NCBI GenBank assembly: GCA_012728155.1
Contig: JAAYFR010000357.1
Location: 1-23,915 of the forward strand
Direction: 5' to 3'
Length of the DNA: 23,915 nucleotides
Source: Bacteroidales bacterium
Lineage (GTDB): Bacteria; Bacteroidota; Bacteroidia; Bacteroidales; Dysgonomonadaceae
In this document: positions 1 to 7,312 of the stretch, piece after piece
Layout of the letters: every line of letters begins with the position of its first letter
Position numbering within the stretch: position 1 is the stretch's first letter
Translations under genes and position numbers: made by a program
Notes under the pieces: model-generated
What the model was told of the DNA's origin: nothing
What the model saw: only the letters and a program-made list of their open reading frames with translations
Database searches by the model: none

Positions 1-291
1 CTCTCCTACTACCTGCAAGGGGCATATACATTACCTATCCGCACCAAGATATTTGAATTTATCAGGCCTGCTGTCCGATGGGATGCGATTGACGAAAGAG
101 CGGATATCGGTGGATTCGATGTCAACCGGCTAACAACAGGAATCGGATTCGGGTTTAAGAATGAACGTTTCTCATCCATACTCCGGTTAGATTACGAATG
201 GTACATGGTGAATCATCCAATGGACATTTTCTCGGCGAATGAAGAGATGGATTCCAACAAGTTCACACTGGAACTGCTCTTTACATTTTAA
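1..291 (+). CDS. Outer-membrane beta-barrel protein (porin-like), C-terminal fragment
   Basis: The reading frame is open from the first base and ends at TAA 289-291, giving the last 96 residues of a protein whose start lies outside the window. The fragment alternates polar and aromatic/hydrophobic residues in short strands separated by charged turns (for example around YLQGAYTLPI, GIGFGFKNERF and LRLDYEWYMV) and ends in LLFTF with a terminal phenylalanine, the usual C-terminal signature of beta-barrels inserted by the BAM machinery. The last strands resemble phosphate-selective porin O/P-type proteins of Bacteroidota, but so short a piece cannot give the substrate. A T-rich hairpin at 368-393 may end its transcript. 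Sure that it is a beta-barrel outer-membrane protein; family assignment is tentative. Confidence 0.7.
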   Translation, partial: LSYYLQGAYTLPIRTKIFEFIRPAVRWDAIDERADIGGFDVNRLTTGIGFGFKNERFSSILRLDYEWYMVNHPMDIFSANEEMDSNKFTLELLFTF

Positions 292-367
292 ATGTGCTAA
301 AAAGCTATCACATAGAATCTTTAGCCCAAATATATGGCAATCTAAGGTGAAAGATTGATAAAATGAC

Positions 368-393
368 AAAAAAATAGATCAACCTATTTTTTT
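368..393 (+). terminator. AT-rich hairpin with T-tract, probable terminator
   Basis: A perfect 10-bp inverted repeat (seven A then TAG at 368-377; CTA then seven T at 384-393) encloses a 6-nt loop. It sits 77 bases after the stop of the beta-barrel gene. The T arm doubles as the U-tract. The stem has only one G-C pair, so it would be a weak terminator; by symmetry it could work in either direction. Confidence 0.45.
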
Positions 394-409
394 ATTGCAT
401 AAAATTAGG

Positions 410-417
410 TATTTTTG
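410..417 (+). promoter_or_regulatory. Candidate -7 box for the OmpA/TPR lipoprotein gene
   Basis: TATTTTTG matches the Bacteroidota -7 consensus TAnnTTTG and lies 134 bases before the ATG at 552. No TTG/TTTG is seen at the proper distance upstream, so only the -7 element is supported. Confidence 0.35.
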
Positions 418-551
418 TCCTGTCTAAACATTTGGGAAATTGATCAATGCAAAGAAATTCATAAATTCACACACAAAAACCAGTATGACAACTGTTCACA
501 TACACAAAAGTAATTTTAGCGAGTTCAATTAATAATAGAAAAAATAATAGT

Positions 552-2252
552 ATGAAAAGAAAATCTCCTATTTTAGCCCTTATGCTCATTGTCGGGGTTG
601 CTATCTTCTCGACATCGTGCAGCAGTAAATTGAAGCCGCTTACGCAAAGCAACTTTAACGTAACGCCTTCCCCACTCGAGACAGTGGGAAACCAGATTCC
701 TGTAACCATCAACGGTACATTCCCCGAGACATGGTTTAACAAAAATGCTACGGTAACCGTCACCCCTATTTTGAAATATGCAACTGGCGAAATCGCCGGT
801 ACTCCCTACAGCTATCAGGGAGAAAATATTTCGGGTAACAGGGTTACCATCCCCCAAAACAAGGGAGGCAACTTCTCAATGAACAGCGCATTCCCCTACT
901 CTTCCGAAATGCTCTCTTCGGAATTGTATCTCCGGTTCGACGGAAGAATCAAGAACAAACGCGCCAACCTGCCCGATCTGAAGGTGGCCGACGGAGTAAT
1001 CGCCACTTCAGCCTTGGCAGATGTGGCAACTACCCCTCCCTCAATAGCTCCCGACGGGTTTCAACGTATCATCCAAGACGCACAGGAGGCCAATATCATG
1101 TTCTTGATCGAGCAGGCCACTCTGCGTCAAAGTGAATTGAACTCACGCGATATGGCTGACTGGAAACGTCGTGTGGAAGAAGCATTCAACGATCCAAAAC
1201 AGAATGTAAATGTGGAGGTATCGGCTTATGCATCGCCCGATGGTGGACTCTCTCTCAACGAAAGGCTTGCCGCCGAACGTGAACGGAACACTTCCAAATA
1301 TCTGGCCGGCGAGTTAGACAAGAAAAAGATCAATACTGAAGTCTATGCACATTATACCGCCCAAGACTGGGAGGGATTCCGTCAGTTGGTTTCTTCTTCC
1401 AACCTGCAGGACAAAGATCTGATCTTGCGGGTACTGGAGATGTATCCCGATTCCGAAACCCGTGAGAAGGAAATCAAGAATATCTCTTACGTCTTCGAAG
1501 AACTTGCCGGTACTATCCTGCCGCAACTGCGCCGTTCACGTATTATCGCCAATATTGAGATCATCGGCAGGTCGGATGAGGAGATCATGGCGGCTTGGAA
1601 GCAAAATCCGAAAGAGCTGTCGGTAGAAGAATTACTGTATGCCTCCACGCTCACCGGTGACCAAGCTGTGAGGGAAAATATTTATCAATATGTCACAGCT
1701 AACTTCACCAACGATTACAGGGGATGGAACAATATTGCCACCATGTTCTTCAAACGTGGAGATTATGCCAAAGCCAAACAGTCGTTAGACCGTGCTGCTC
1801 AGGTGAATCCTTCCGCTCCGGAGGTGAGCATGAACAAAGCACTGTTCGCAATCATGGACAATGACCTGAATGCCGCCAATGAGCTGCTGGGACGTTCCGC
1901 AGGCGCTGCCGGCCTTGACGAAGCCATGGGGCTTTACAACCTGTTACAAGGTAATTACAACCAGGCTGTAGGTGCTTACGGACAAAGCAAGAGCAACAAC
2001 GCCGGCTTAGCACAGCTCCTCGTGAGAGACTACAACAAGGCAAAACAGACACTGGAAGCCATTGACAATCCCGATGCTACTACTGCCTATCTGCTTGCTG
2101 TGATCGCCTCCAGAACGAACAACTTTAATGAGGTGGCTACAAACCTCCGCACCGCCATCGGCCGCGACAGAAATATAGCAACCCAAGCACTGAATGATCT
2201 GGAATTTGCGAAGTACCGCACTAACCAGGACTTCATGTCGATTGTCAAATAA
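552..2252 (+). CDS. OmpA-like and TPR domain lipoprotein (566 aa)
   Basis: A probable peptidoglycan-associated outer-membrane or periplasmic lipoprotein of unknown role. Residues 1-23 form a lipoprotein signal (MKRK, hydrophobic core, lipobox STSC) with Cys23 as the lipidated residue. Residues about 45-160 look like a beta-rich domain. Residues about 215-280 resemble an OmpA C-terminal domain: SAYASPDGG followed by N236-x2-L239-x3-R243 keeps the Asn/Arg spacing of the peptidoglycan-binding motif, although the usual TD before the loop is not present. Residues about 375-550 contain tetratricopeptide-like helical pairs (GWNNIATMFFKRGDYAKAKQ, then further degenerate copies). No Shine-Dalgarno sequence precedes the ATG, only A/T-rich sequence, as normal in Bacteroidota. 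The gene stands alone between terminators at 368-393 and 2279-2309. Domain order (lipobox, OmpA, TPR) is clear enough; function is not known. Confidence 0.8.
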   Translation: MKRKSPILALMLIVGVAIFSTSCSSKLKPLTQSNFNVTPSPLETVGNQIPVTINGTFPETWFNKNATVTVTPILKYATGEIAGTPYSYQGENISGNRVTIPQNKGGNFSMNSAFPYSSEMLSSELYLRFDGRIKNKRANLPDLKVADGVIATSALADVATTPPSIAPDGFQRIIQDAQEANIMFLIEQATLRQSELNSRDMADWKRRVEEAFNDPKQNVNVEVSAYASPDGGLSLNERLAAERERNTSKYLAGELDKKKINTEVYAHYTAQDWEGFRQLVSSSNLQDKDLILRVLEMYPDSETREKEIKNISYVFEELAGTILPQLRRSRIIANIEIIGRSDEEIMAAWKQNPKELSVEELLYASTLTGDQAVRENIYQYVTANFTNDYRGWNNIATMFFKRGDYAKAKQSLDRAAQVNPSAPEVSMNKALFAIMDNDLNAANELLGRSAGAAGLDEAMGLYNLLQGNYNQAVGAYGQSKSNNAGLAQLLVRDYNKAKQTLEAIDNPDATTAYLLAVIASRTNNFNEVATNLRTAIGRDRNIATQALNDLEFAKYRTNQDFMSIVK

Positions 2253-2278
2253 GTACTGGAATAGCTAAAGGATAAATT

Positions 2279-2309
2279 AAAAAGTGGATCTGATCGGTCC
2301 ACTTTTTTT
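2279..2309 (+). terminator. Rho-independent terminator of the OmpA/TPR lipoprotein gene
   Basis: AAAAAGTGGA (2279-2288) pairs with TCCACTTTTT (2298-2307) around a 9-nt loop and the T-run continues to 2309. It begins 26 bases after the stop at 2252. Confidence 0.75.
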
Positions 2310-2340
2310 GTGCGCAAGTGATGAAAAAATAGTAACTTTG
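2307..2340 (+). promoter_or_regulatory. Promoter of tyrS
   Basis: TTTG at 2307-2310 and TAACTTTG at 2333-2340 match the -33 and -7 elements of the Bacteroidota sigma factor, with a 22-base spacer, slightly longer than usual. The -7 box is a perfect TAnnTTTG. Transcription would begin near 2347, about 20 bases before the tyrS ATG. This rules out the in-frame GTG at 2284 as the start. Confidence 0.65.
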
Positions 2341-2370
2341 CAACTTCAAAAACCAAGAGTTAATCAAATG

Positions 2371-3663
2371 ATGAATTTTGTTGAAGAACTTCGTTGGCGT
2401 GGCATGATACACGAGATAATGCCCGGAACGGAAGAACAGTTGCTCAAAGAGCGTACGGCAGGGTACTTAGGAATCGATCCCACCGCCGATTCATTGCATA
2501 TCGGACACCTTGTTGGTGTGATGATGCTGAAACATTTCCAACGTGCGGGGCACACCCCTATCGCACTGGTGGGAGGGGCAACAGGAATGATCGGCGACCC
2601 TTCGATGAAATCGGCGGAACGCAATCTGCTCGATGAAGATACATTGCGCCATAATCAGGAAGCAATTAAAAAGCAATTGGCCAAATTTCTCGATTTTGAA
2701 AGTGAGATTCCCAACAGGGCTCTTTTGGTGAATAACTATGATTGGATGAAAGGATATTCATTCCTGAATTTTATCCGTGATATTGGAAAACATATCACCG
2801 TCAATTATATGATGGCGAAAGACTCGGTAAAGAAACGGTTGAGCGGAGAATCAAGCGAAGGGATGTCGTTCACCGAATTTTCGTACCAGCTACTACAGGG
2901 ATATGACTTCCTTCATCTTTTCCGTGACAAGGGCTGCCGTTTGCAATTAGGCGGATCCGACCAGTGGGGCAACATCACTACCGGTACGGAACTGATCCGT
3001 CGCGTGGAAGGAGGCGAAGCCTATGGGCTGGTCTGCCCGCTCATCACCAAAGCCGACGGAGGCAAGTTCGGCAAGACCGAGAGCGGCAATGTATGGCTCG
3101 ACCGTCGCTATACCTCACCCTATAAGTTCTATCAGTTCTGGCTTAATGTGAGCGATGCCGATGCGGAGAAATATATCAAGATCTTCACATCCCTCTCCGA
3201 AGAGGAAATCGAAGCATTGGTTGCGGAACAACAAGCAGCCCCTCATCTCCGTCCGCTACAAAAGCGATTGGCCGAAGAGATTACGGTGATGGTACATTCG
3301 CATGAAGATTATGAGATGGCGGTCAATGCTTCAGAGATACTGTTCGGCAAGTCAACCTCCCAAACGCTCCGCGCCATCGACGAAGAGACCTTCTTGCAGG
3401 TATTCGAGGGAGTACCGCAATTCACTGTCCCTCGTGAGAAGATTCTACAAGGAATCAAAGCAGTAGATCTGCTTACCGAAGAGGCTGACGTATTTCCTTC
3501 CAAGGGGGAGATGCGCAAGACGGTACAGGCAGGGGGCGTGATGATCAATAAAGAGAAACTGGAGTCATTCGACGAAACCATTGACCTTGCCCACCTGATC
3601 GGCAACAAATATATTCTGGCCCAGCGCGGGAAGAAGAACTACTTCCTGTTAATTGTGGAATAG
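2371..3663 (+). CDS. tyrS: Tyrosyl-tRNA synthetase
   Basis: Charges tRNA-Tyr with tyrosine in the cytoplasm (class I aminoacyl-tRNA synthetase). Seen in the 430-residue product: HIGH signature at 43-46 (DSLHIGHLVG), tyrosine-pocket motifs GGSDQWGN (194-201) and YQLLQGYDF (172-180), the KMSKS equivalent KFGKT at 232-236, and a C-terminal S4-type RNA-binding domain from about residue 370 (SKGEMRKTVQAGGV). The start is chosen at ATG 2371 (MNFVEELRWRG), which matches how Bacteroidales homologues begin; ATG 2368, one codon earlier, is equally possible. The frame is open upstream to a GTG at 2284, but that part overlaps the preceding terminator and the tyrS promoter. The gene ends at TAG 3661-3663 and is followed by a small hairpin terminator. 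Confidence 0.96.
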   Translation: MNFVEELRWRGMIHEIMPGTEEQLLKERTAGYLGIDPTADSLHIGHLVGVMMLKHFQRAGHTPIALVGGATGMIGDPSMKSAERNLLDEDTLRHNQEAIKKQLAKFLDFESEIPNRALLVNNYDWMKGYSFLNFIRDIGKHITVNYMMAKDSVKKRLSGESSEGMSFTEFSYQLLQGYDFLHLFRDKGCRLQLGGSDQWGNITTGTELIRRVEGGEAYGLVCPLITKADGGKFGKTESGNVWLDRRYTSPYKFYQFWLNVSDADAEKYIKIFTSLSEEEIEALVAEQQAAPHLRPLQKRLAEEITVMVHSHEDYEMAVNASEILFGKSTSQTLRAIDEETFLQVFEGVPQFTVPREKILQGIKAVDLLTEEADVFPSKGEMRKTVQAGGVMINKEKLESFDETIDLAHLIGNKYILAQRGKKNYFLLIVE

Positions 3664-3691
3664 GTGGTTAGCTGCCTAAGTGGTCATACCC

Positions 3692-3709
3692 GCAGTACAA
3701 CTGCTTTTT
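3692..3709 (+). terminator. Small hairpin terminator after tyrS
   Basis: GCAGT (3692-3696) and ACTGC (3700-3704) form a 5-bp stem with an ACA loop, followed directly by five T. A second small hairpin, TGATT-gaaa-AATCA at 3709-3722, follows. Short but well placed, 28 bases after the stop codon. Confidence 0.5.
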
Positions 3710-3732
3710 GATTGAAAAATCACCCTCTATTA

Positions 3733-3764
3733 TTTGGAACGTAGCAAATATTATACTATTTTTG
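3733..3764 (+). promoter_or_regulatory. Promoter of the tRNA-Gln gene
   Basis: TTTG at 3733-3736 and TATTTTTG at 3757-3764 with a 20-base spacer give a near-ideal Bacteroidota promoter. Transcription would start near 3771, about 20 bases ahead of the mature tRNA 5' end at 3793. Confidence 0.75.
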
Positions 3765-3792
3765 CACTGCTTTTCACGAAGCAGTTAAGGAT

Positions 3793-3866
3793 TGTCCCAT
3801 GGTGGAAAGGGAGCACATCTGATTTTGGTTCAGCCGGTCTAGGTTCGAATCCGGGTGGGACAACCA
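3793..3866 (+). tRNA. tRNA-Gln (anticodon UUG)
   Basis: A 74-base cloverleaf can be folded by hand. The acceptor stem TGTCCCA (3793-3799) pairs with TGGGACA (3856-3862); the discriminator is A3863 and CCA is encoded (3864-3866). The D-arm pairs GTG with CAC and keeps A14, GG and A21. The anticodon loop TTTTGGT (3823-3829) carries TTG at 3825-3827, reading glutamine CAA (and CAG by wobble). The T-loop TTCGAAT (3844-3850) is canonical. Two mispairs are visible: U-C at the top of the anticodon stem (3818/3834) and A-G in the middle of the T-stem (3841/3853). The gene has its own promoter and terminator. Confidence 0.9.
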
Positions 3867-3870
3867 AGTT

Positions 3871-3906
3871 AAAAAAACCCGAACATTATTTGTCCGGGTT
3901 TTTTTT
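3871..3906. terminator. Bidirectional terminator between tRNA-Gln and the convergent isomerase gene
   Basis: A-run plus CCCG (3871-3881) pairs with CGGG plus T-run (3895-3906); the stem can extend inward as AC/GT around a 7-base loop after an A-C mismatch. T-tracts exist on both strands, so it can end the tRNA transcript from the left and the 3-keto-sugar operon (last stop at 3928) from the right. Confidence 0.85.
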
Positions 3907-3927
3907 AATGCGTAAAACGGAGAAGGA

Positions 3928-4794
3928 TTATTTTGAATAGACCGCTTTCACATAGGGAGCATCATTCAAAAAGTCGTAGCTTTCCTTCACGCCATCTAAA
4001 GGAGTGCCGGTATATCTTTCCACCTCCACGATCATGTATTTGGCAGCTGCCGTTTCGGCATTATTGTAGATACTTTCGAAATCAACCTTGCCGCTTTTAC
4101 CCAGTTCGAGTTCATCTTTGATATGGAGCAGTTCGAAACGACCGGGATATTCGTTGAAATAATCCACCGGATTCTTGCCGCCTTCACCTACCCAATATAC
4201 ATCCATCTGGAAGAATACTTTGGAGGGATCGGTATTTTTGAGCATATAGTCATACATCAACTCACCTTCAATTTCCTTGAATTCGAAGTTATGGTTATGA
4301 TAACCGAAGCGAAGTCCGGCAGCATTGCATTTTTCACCAATCTGGTTATAATAATCGCAATAGGCCTTCAAATCGGCCAATGTAGCGGGTGTTTTCATCC
4401 AGGGGGTAACGATATATTTCATACCGGCCTCTTTATGCGCTTTGATGGCGGTATCCCACCATGCCCAAACTTCATCCCAGTTGGTGGCGGGGATGCTATC
4501 GGCCAAAGGTCTTGCCGTATGTGAGGAAAGTACCTCCATGCCCACATCTTCGATAGACTTCTTGAATTCTTCGGGTGACAATCCATAGAATTTCCCGTCG
4601 CCATAGCTGGCGGCTTCCACTCCGGTATATCCCATTTCAGCAACCTTTGCAATCGTACCTTCGTAGTCGGCTTTGATATCGTCGCGTACCGAATAGAGTT
4701 GGATATAGATCTCTTTTTTCTGGGGAGTACAGGCTGAAAAAACAAAGAGTCCTGTCAGAAGAGCAGAGATCAATAAAAATGAAACTTTTTTCAT
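3928..4794 (-). CDS. Xylose isomerase-like TIM-barrel lipoprotein (sugar isomerase/epimerase or 3-keto-sugar hydratase-type)
   Basis: Last gene of the three-gene sugar operon. The 288-residue product has a lipoprotein signal (MKK, hydrophobic core, lipobox FSAC, Cys22), so it is exported. The rest is a xylose-isomerase-like/AP-endonuclease-2 TIM barrel (PF01261 type) with the expected metal-binding pattern: Glu60 in YTGVEA, His166-Asn-His168 in FGYHNHNFEF, Asp198 in FQMDVYW, His224 in LLHIKD and Glu257/Glu259 in IVEVERY. Many family members are annotated sugar phosphate isomerase/epimerase, but a lipoprotein is unlikely to see phosphorylated sugars. With DUF1080 and Gfo/Idh/MocA partners a role on 3-keto sugars or 2-hydroxy-3-keto-glycals is more likely; that is inference from context. 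It is separated from the DUF1080 gene by 70 bases holding a long hairpin. Confidence 0.88.
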   Translation of the reverse strand: MKKVSFLLISALLTGLFVFSACTPQKKEIYIQLYSVRDDIKADYEGTIAKVAEMGYTGVEAASYGDGKFYGLSPEEFKKSIEDVGMEVLSSHTARPLADSIPATNWDEVWAWWDTAIKAHKEAGMKYIVTPWMKTPATLADLKAYCDYYNQIGEKCNAAGLRFGYHNHNFEFKEIEGELMYDYMLKNTDPSKVFFQMDVYWVGEGGKNPVDYFNEYPGRFELLHIKDELELGKSGKVDFESIYNNAETAAAKYMIVEVERYTGTPLDGVKESYDFLNDAPYVKAVYSK

Positions 4795-4811
4795 TGTATT
4801 ACCTTTTTAAA

Positions 4812-4850
4812 AGAAGAATATTTCCTGCCGTGAGGTAGAAATATTCTTCT
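4812..4850 (-). other. Long intercistronic hairpin between the DUF1080 and isomerase genes
   Basis: A perfect 13-bp inverted repeat (4812-4824 with 4838-4850) encloses 13 bases that can add four more pairs around a 4-base loop. On the transcribed (-) strand it is followed by TTTT and then A-rich sequence, and it ends 17 bases before the isomerase ATG. It could protect the upstream mRNA, partly terminate, or affect initiation of the isomerase gene. Confidence 0.75.
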
Positions 4851-4864
4851 CAATTATGATGAAA

Positions 4865-5746
4865 TTAATCTAAAATTTTAACACGGATATTCCTGAACCA
4901 TACATCATCGCCATGATCCTGATAACCGATGTATCCTTCGCGGTTTTCACCACCGCAGTTATTCAGCAATTCGAATGCCAATGGCCATTTTTCCTGGCTG
5001 AACTTACTTGCCTGCAACAGATCTGTCCACTGTTGTGTCCACAAATGATATTCAACCACATTCTCTCCATTCTGTTTATGCACAACGGTTCCCTTATAGA
5101 CCATGACACCACCGGTATTCCACTCTCCATACGGTTTTGCATTCTGAGGAACAGCCGGGATCATGTCGTATAACGACAGTGATTGGCGGTTGTTATCCTT
5201 CCCCATTTTGGCGTCAGGATGGTTTTCATTGTCAAGAATTTGTGCTTCGGGAGCAGAGATGTAAATAGGTTCCATTCTAGGCGCTCCTGTGGCAGGATCA
5301 TTGGTCTGCACCTCCTGTGCCAGATAGAACACACCGGAGTTACTACCTTTGGCTACTTTCCACTCGAATTCCAGTTCGAAGTTTTTGAACTTATGGGCAA
5401 AGATGATATCACCTCCGTCACCATCTTGGGCTTCACCTCCACCGGAACCATTAAATTTGATGGCACCATCTTCGATCGTCCATTTTCCCGGGACATGCTC
5501 TTTACCATAACCTCTCCATCCGGTGAAATCTTTTCCGTTGAAAATAACGATATATCCATCTTTATCTGTCTGGAATTGCGACAGATCAACCTGAGGGTTA
5601 TCCAGCACTGTATATGCAGGAGTAGCACTCTCGGTTGATTCAGCTTCATTATCTGCTGCGGCATCGGCCTTTTTTGCACCGGATCCGCAAGCCATCAATA
5701 CACTTGCTAGCATACAACAACTTAATCCATACATTAATTTTCTCAT
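4865..5746 (-). CDS. DUF1080 lipoprotein (3-keto-disaccharide hydrolase family)
   Basis: Middle gene of the operon. The 293-residue product has a lipoprotein signal ending in LMAC (Cys20), a low-complexity acidic/alanine linker to about residue 45, and one DUF1080/PF06439 domain to the C terminus. Typical family landmarks are seen: IFNGKDFTGWRG near 68-79, the concanavalin-like strands ELEFEWKVAKGSNSGVFYL, the SLYDMIPA segment, WNTGGVMVYKG, and the terminal GYIGYQDHGDDVWFRNIRVK. The family is known to cleave 3-keto-glycosides, by elimination or hydrolysis once C3 has been oxidised. Together with the upstream oxidoreductase gene this makes it the probable glycoside-cleaving enzyme of the module, tethered to a membrane in the periplasm or at the cell surface. 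Substrate specificity cannot be read from the sequence. Confidence 0.92.
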   Translation of the reverse strand: MRKLMYGLSCCMLASVLMACGSGAKKADAAADNEAESTESATPAYTVLDNPQVDLSQFQTDKDGYIVIFNGKDFTGWRGYGKEHVPGKWTIEDGAIKFNGSGGGEAQDGDGGDIIFAHKFKNFELEFEWKVAKGSNSGVFYLAQEVQTNDPATGAPRMEPIYISAPEAQILDNENHPDAKMGKDNNRQSLSLYDMIPAVPQNAKPYGEWNTGGVMVYKGTVVHKQNGENVVEYHLWTQQWTDLLQASKFSQEKWPLAFELLNNCGGENREGYIGYQDHGDDVWFRNIRVKILD

Positions 5747-5798
5747 ACTATTTCCTTTTTAATTAAACTGATGATTAACTTCAGTAAAAATGGGGAAA

Positions 5799-5822
5799 TA
5801 GAGGCGGATTTCTCCGCCTCTA
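5799..5822 (-). other. Intercistronic hairpin with GAAA loop between oxidoreductase and DUF1080 genes
   Basis: TAGAGGCGGA (5799-5808) and TCCGCCTCTA (5813-5822) form a perfect 10-bp GC-rich stem. In the transcript of the - strand the loop is GAAA, a stable GNRA tetraloop. The hairpin lies 20 bases after the oxidoreductase stop (5843) and 52 bases before the DUF1080 ATG. The T-tract that follows is broken by CCCC, so it fits an mRNA-stabilising or partial-termination element better than a full terminator. Confidence 0.75.
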
Positions 5823-5842
5823 CTCCCTTCAATACATTTCAA

Positions 5843-7312
5843 TTAGGGCATATCGGGCAATTTCCAGCCATTTTGGTAAGTATGCTTGATCATCTCATCA
5901 GCATATGCAATGGCATTCACCGGATCTGTCCATGTTTTATTGAATGTGGGGTGACCGTCAGTGATCTTGAAACCGTCTTCGATAATGGTTTTGATAGTCG
6001 CATCAGTGGGGATATTAGTGAATTTCATATTTTCACCGTCCCACTCCAGCTCCTGATTGAGGCTTTGCAGTCTCACCGCAAGTACGCCCATCACTACCAT
6101 CTCATTGAAAGGTCCTGCTTCAGAAAAAGGAGAGGCTGTTTCAACGCGGTTCTCGGGTGATTCCTTACAAACCCGTACCCAGTCCATTTCGTGAGAGAGG
6201 GTCACTTCCCGTTGTGTTTTCGGTGAGTTAGGAGTACGTCCCGATATCAACCAGGGATCTCTACCGTAACAACCACAAATCAACGTATCTTTTGTTCCGT
6301 AAAAGATCGCACCACCACCTTGGTTATTCAAATTCTTTCCGGCGGGCATACCTTCGGGACGGATGGGAGTCAAGCCGCCATCGTACCAGGTCACTTCCAC
6401 TTCGGGCATACCCACTTTGGGCATATTGTCGCGTTGCGGGAACACGTACTTCACCATCTGGGCATTAGGAGCACAGTCGGTAAGCAACATGGTGGACGAC
6501 CCTTGTACTTTAGTAGGATAACCCAGATTCAATCCTTTAAACACCGGATGGAGGATATGGCAGGCCATATCGCCCAAAGCACCGGTTCCGAAATCCCACC
6601 ATCCTCGCCAGTTCCATGGGTGATAAATTTCATTGAACGGACGTTTATTCGCCGGACCGATAAAAAGATCCCAGTTCAAAGTAGAAGGAACCTTATCAAC
6701 TTTTTTGGGAATCATCAACCCTTGCGGCCAGATAGGTCTGTCAGTAAAGGTGTCAACTTTGGTTACTTCGCCAATCTGTCCGTCCCTGATCCAATCGATC
6801 ACCTGACGTACACCGGATCCGGATGAACCTTGGTTACCCATGCTGGTGGCTACTTTGTGTTTGGCAGCGAGTTTTGTCAACAGACGCGACTCATATACAC
6901 TATGGGTAAGCGGTTTTTGTACATATACGTGTTTACCCATGGTCATAGCATCAGCAGCAATGATCGCATGGGTATGGTCGGCAGTAGCGACTACTACCGC
7001 ATCGATGGATTTACCCAACTCATCATACATTTTCCTGTAGTCGTAATACCTTTTGGCATTAGGATGTTCGTCGAATACATGTTTGCTGTATTTCCAATCT
7101 ACGTCGCACAATCCAATGATATTCTCACTCACGAGTTGCTTCAGGTTAGAATTACCCATACCCCCAATTCCAACGGCGGCGATGTTGAGTTTATCGCTCG
7201 GGGCCTTATACCCCATACTCTTTCCCAGTACCGAAGAAGGTACAATTGTCAGGCCGGCTGCTGCGATGGCACCGGTTTCTAAGAATTTTCTCCTTGAAAT
7301 TTTTGATGACAT
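5843..7312 (-). CDS. Tat-exported Gfo/Idh/MocA-family oxidoreductase
   Basis: First gene of the operon; probable NAD(P)-dependent sugar dehydrogenase, likely glycoside C3-oxidising. In the 489-residue product residues 1-30 carry a twin-arginine signal (SRRKFLETGAIAAAGLTI), which fits export of a folded, cofactor-loaded enzyme. The Rossmann motif AVGIGGMGNS lies at 46-55. The EKP motif of the family appears as VQKP at 131-134, with Gln in place of Glu, as in the exported subgroup of the family. The catalytic His region is GDMACHILHPV around 247-257, after the tryptophan-rich HPWNWRGWWDFG. The protein is long (typical cytoplasmic members are 330-400 residues) because of the signal and C-terminal additions. 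By partner genes it would make or reduce 3-keto sugars in the periplasm; reaction direction and substrate are not visible. Confidence 0.92.
   Translation of the reverse strand: MSSKISRRKFLETGAIAAAGLTIVPSSVLGKSMGYKAPSDKLNIAAVGIGGMGNSNLKQLVSENIIGLCDVDWKYSKHVFDEHPNAKRYYDYRKMYDELGKSIDAVVVATADHTHAIIAADAMTMGKHVYVQKPLTHSVYESRLLTKLAAKHKVATSMGNQGSSGSGVRQVIDWIRDGQIGEVTKVDTFTDRPIWPQGLMIPKKVDKVPSTLNWDLFIGPANKRPFNEIYHPWNWRGWWDFGTGALGDMACHILHPVFKGLNLGYPTKVQGSSTMLLTDCAPNAQMVKYVFPQRDNMPKVGMPEVEVTWYDGGLTPIRPEGMPAGKNLNNQGGGAIFYGTKDTLICGCYGRDPWLISGRTPNSPKTQREVTLSHEMDWVRVCKESPENRVETASPFSEAGPFNEMVVMGVLAVRLQSLNQELEWDGENMKFTNIPTDATIKTIIEDGFKITDGHPTFNKTWTDPVNAIAYADEMIKHTYQNGWKLPDMP

Noticed and set aside
2284..2370. 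N-terminal extension of TyrS from a GTG start
   Set aside because: The stretch overlaps the preceding terminator and contains the tyrS promoter; the family begins at MNFVEELRW.
3734..3940. Plus-strand 68-codon frame
   Set aside because: It runs through the tRNA-Gln gene and its terminator, so it is a by-product of non-coding sequence.
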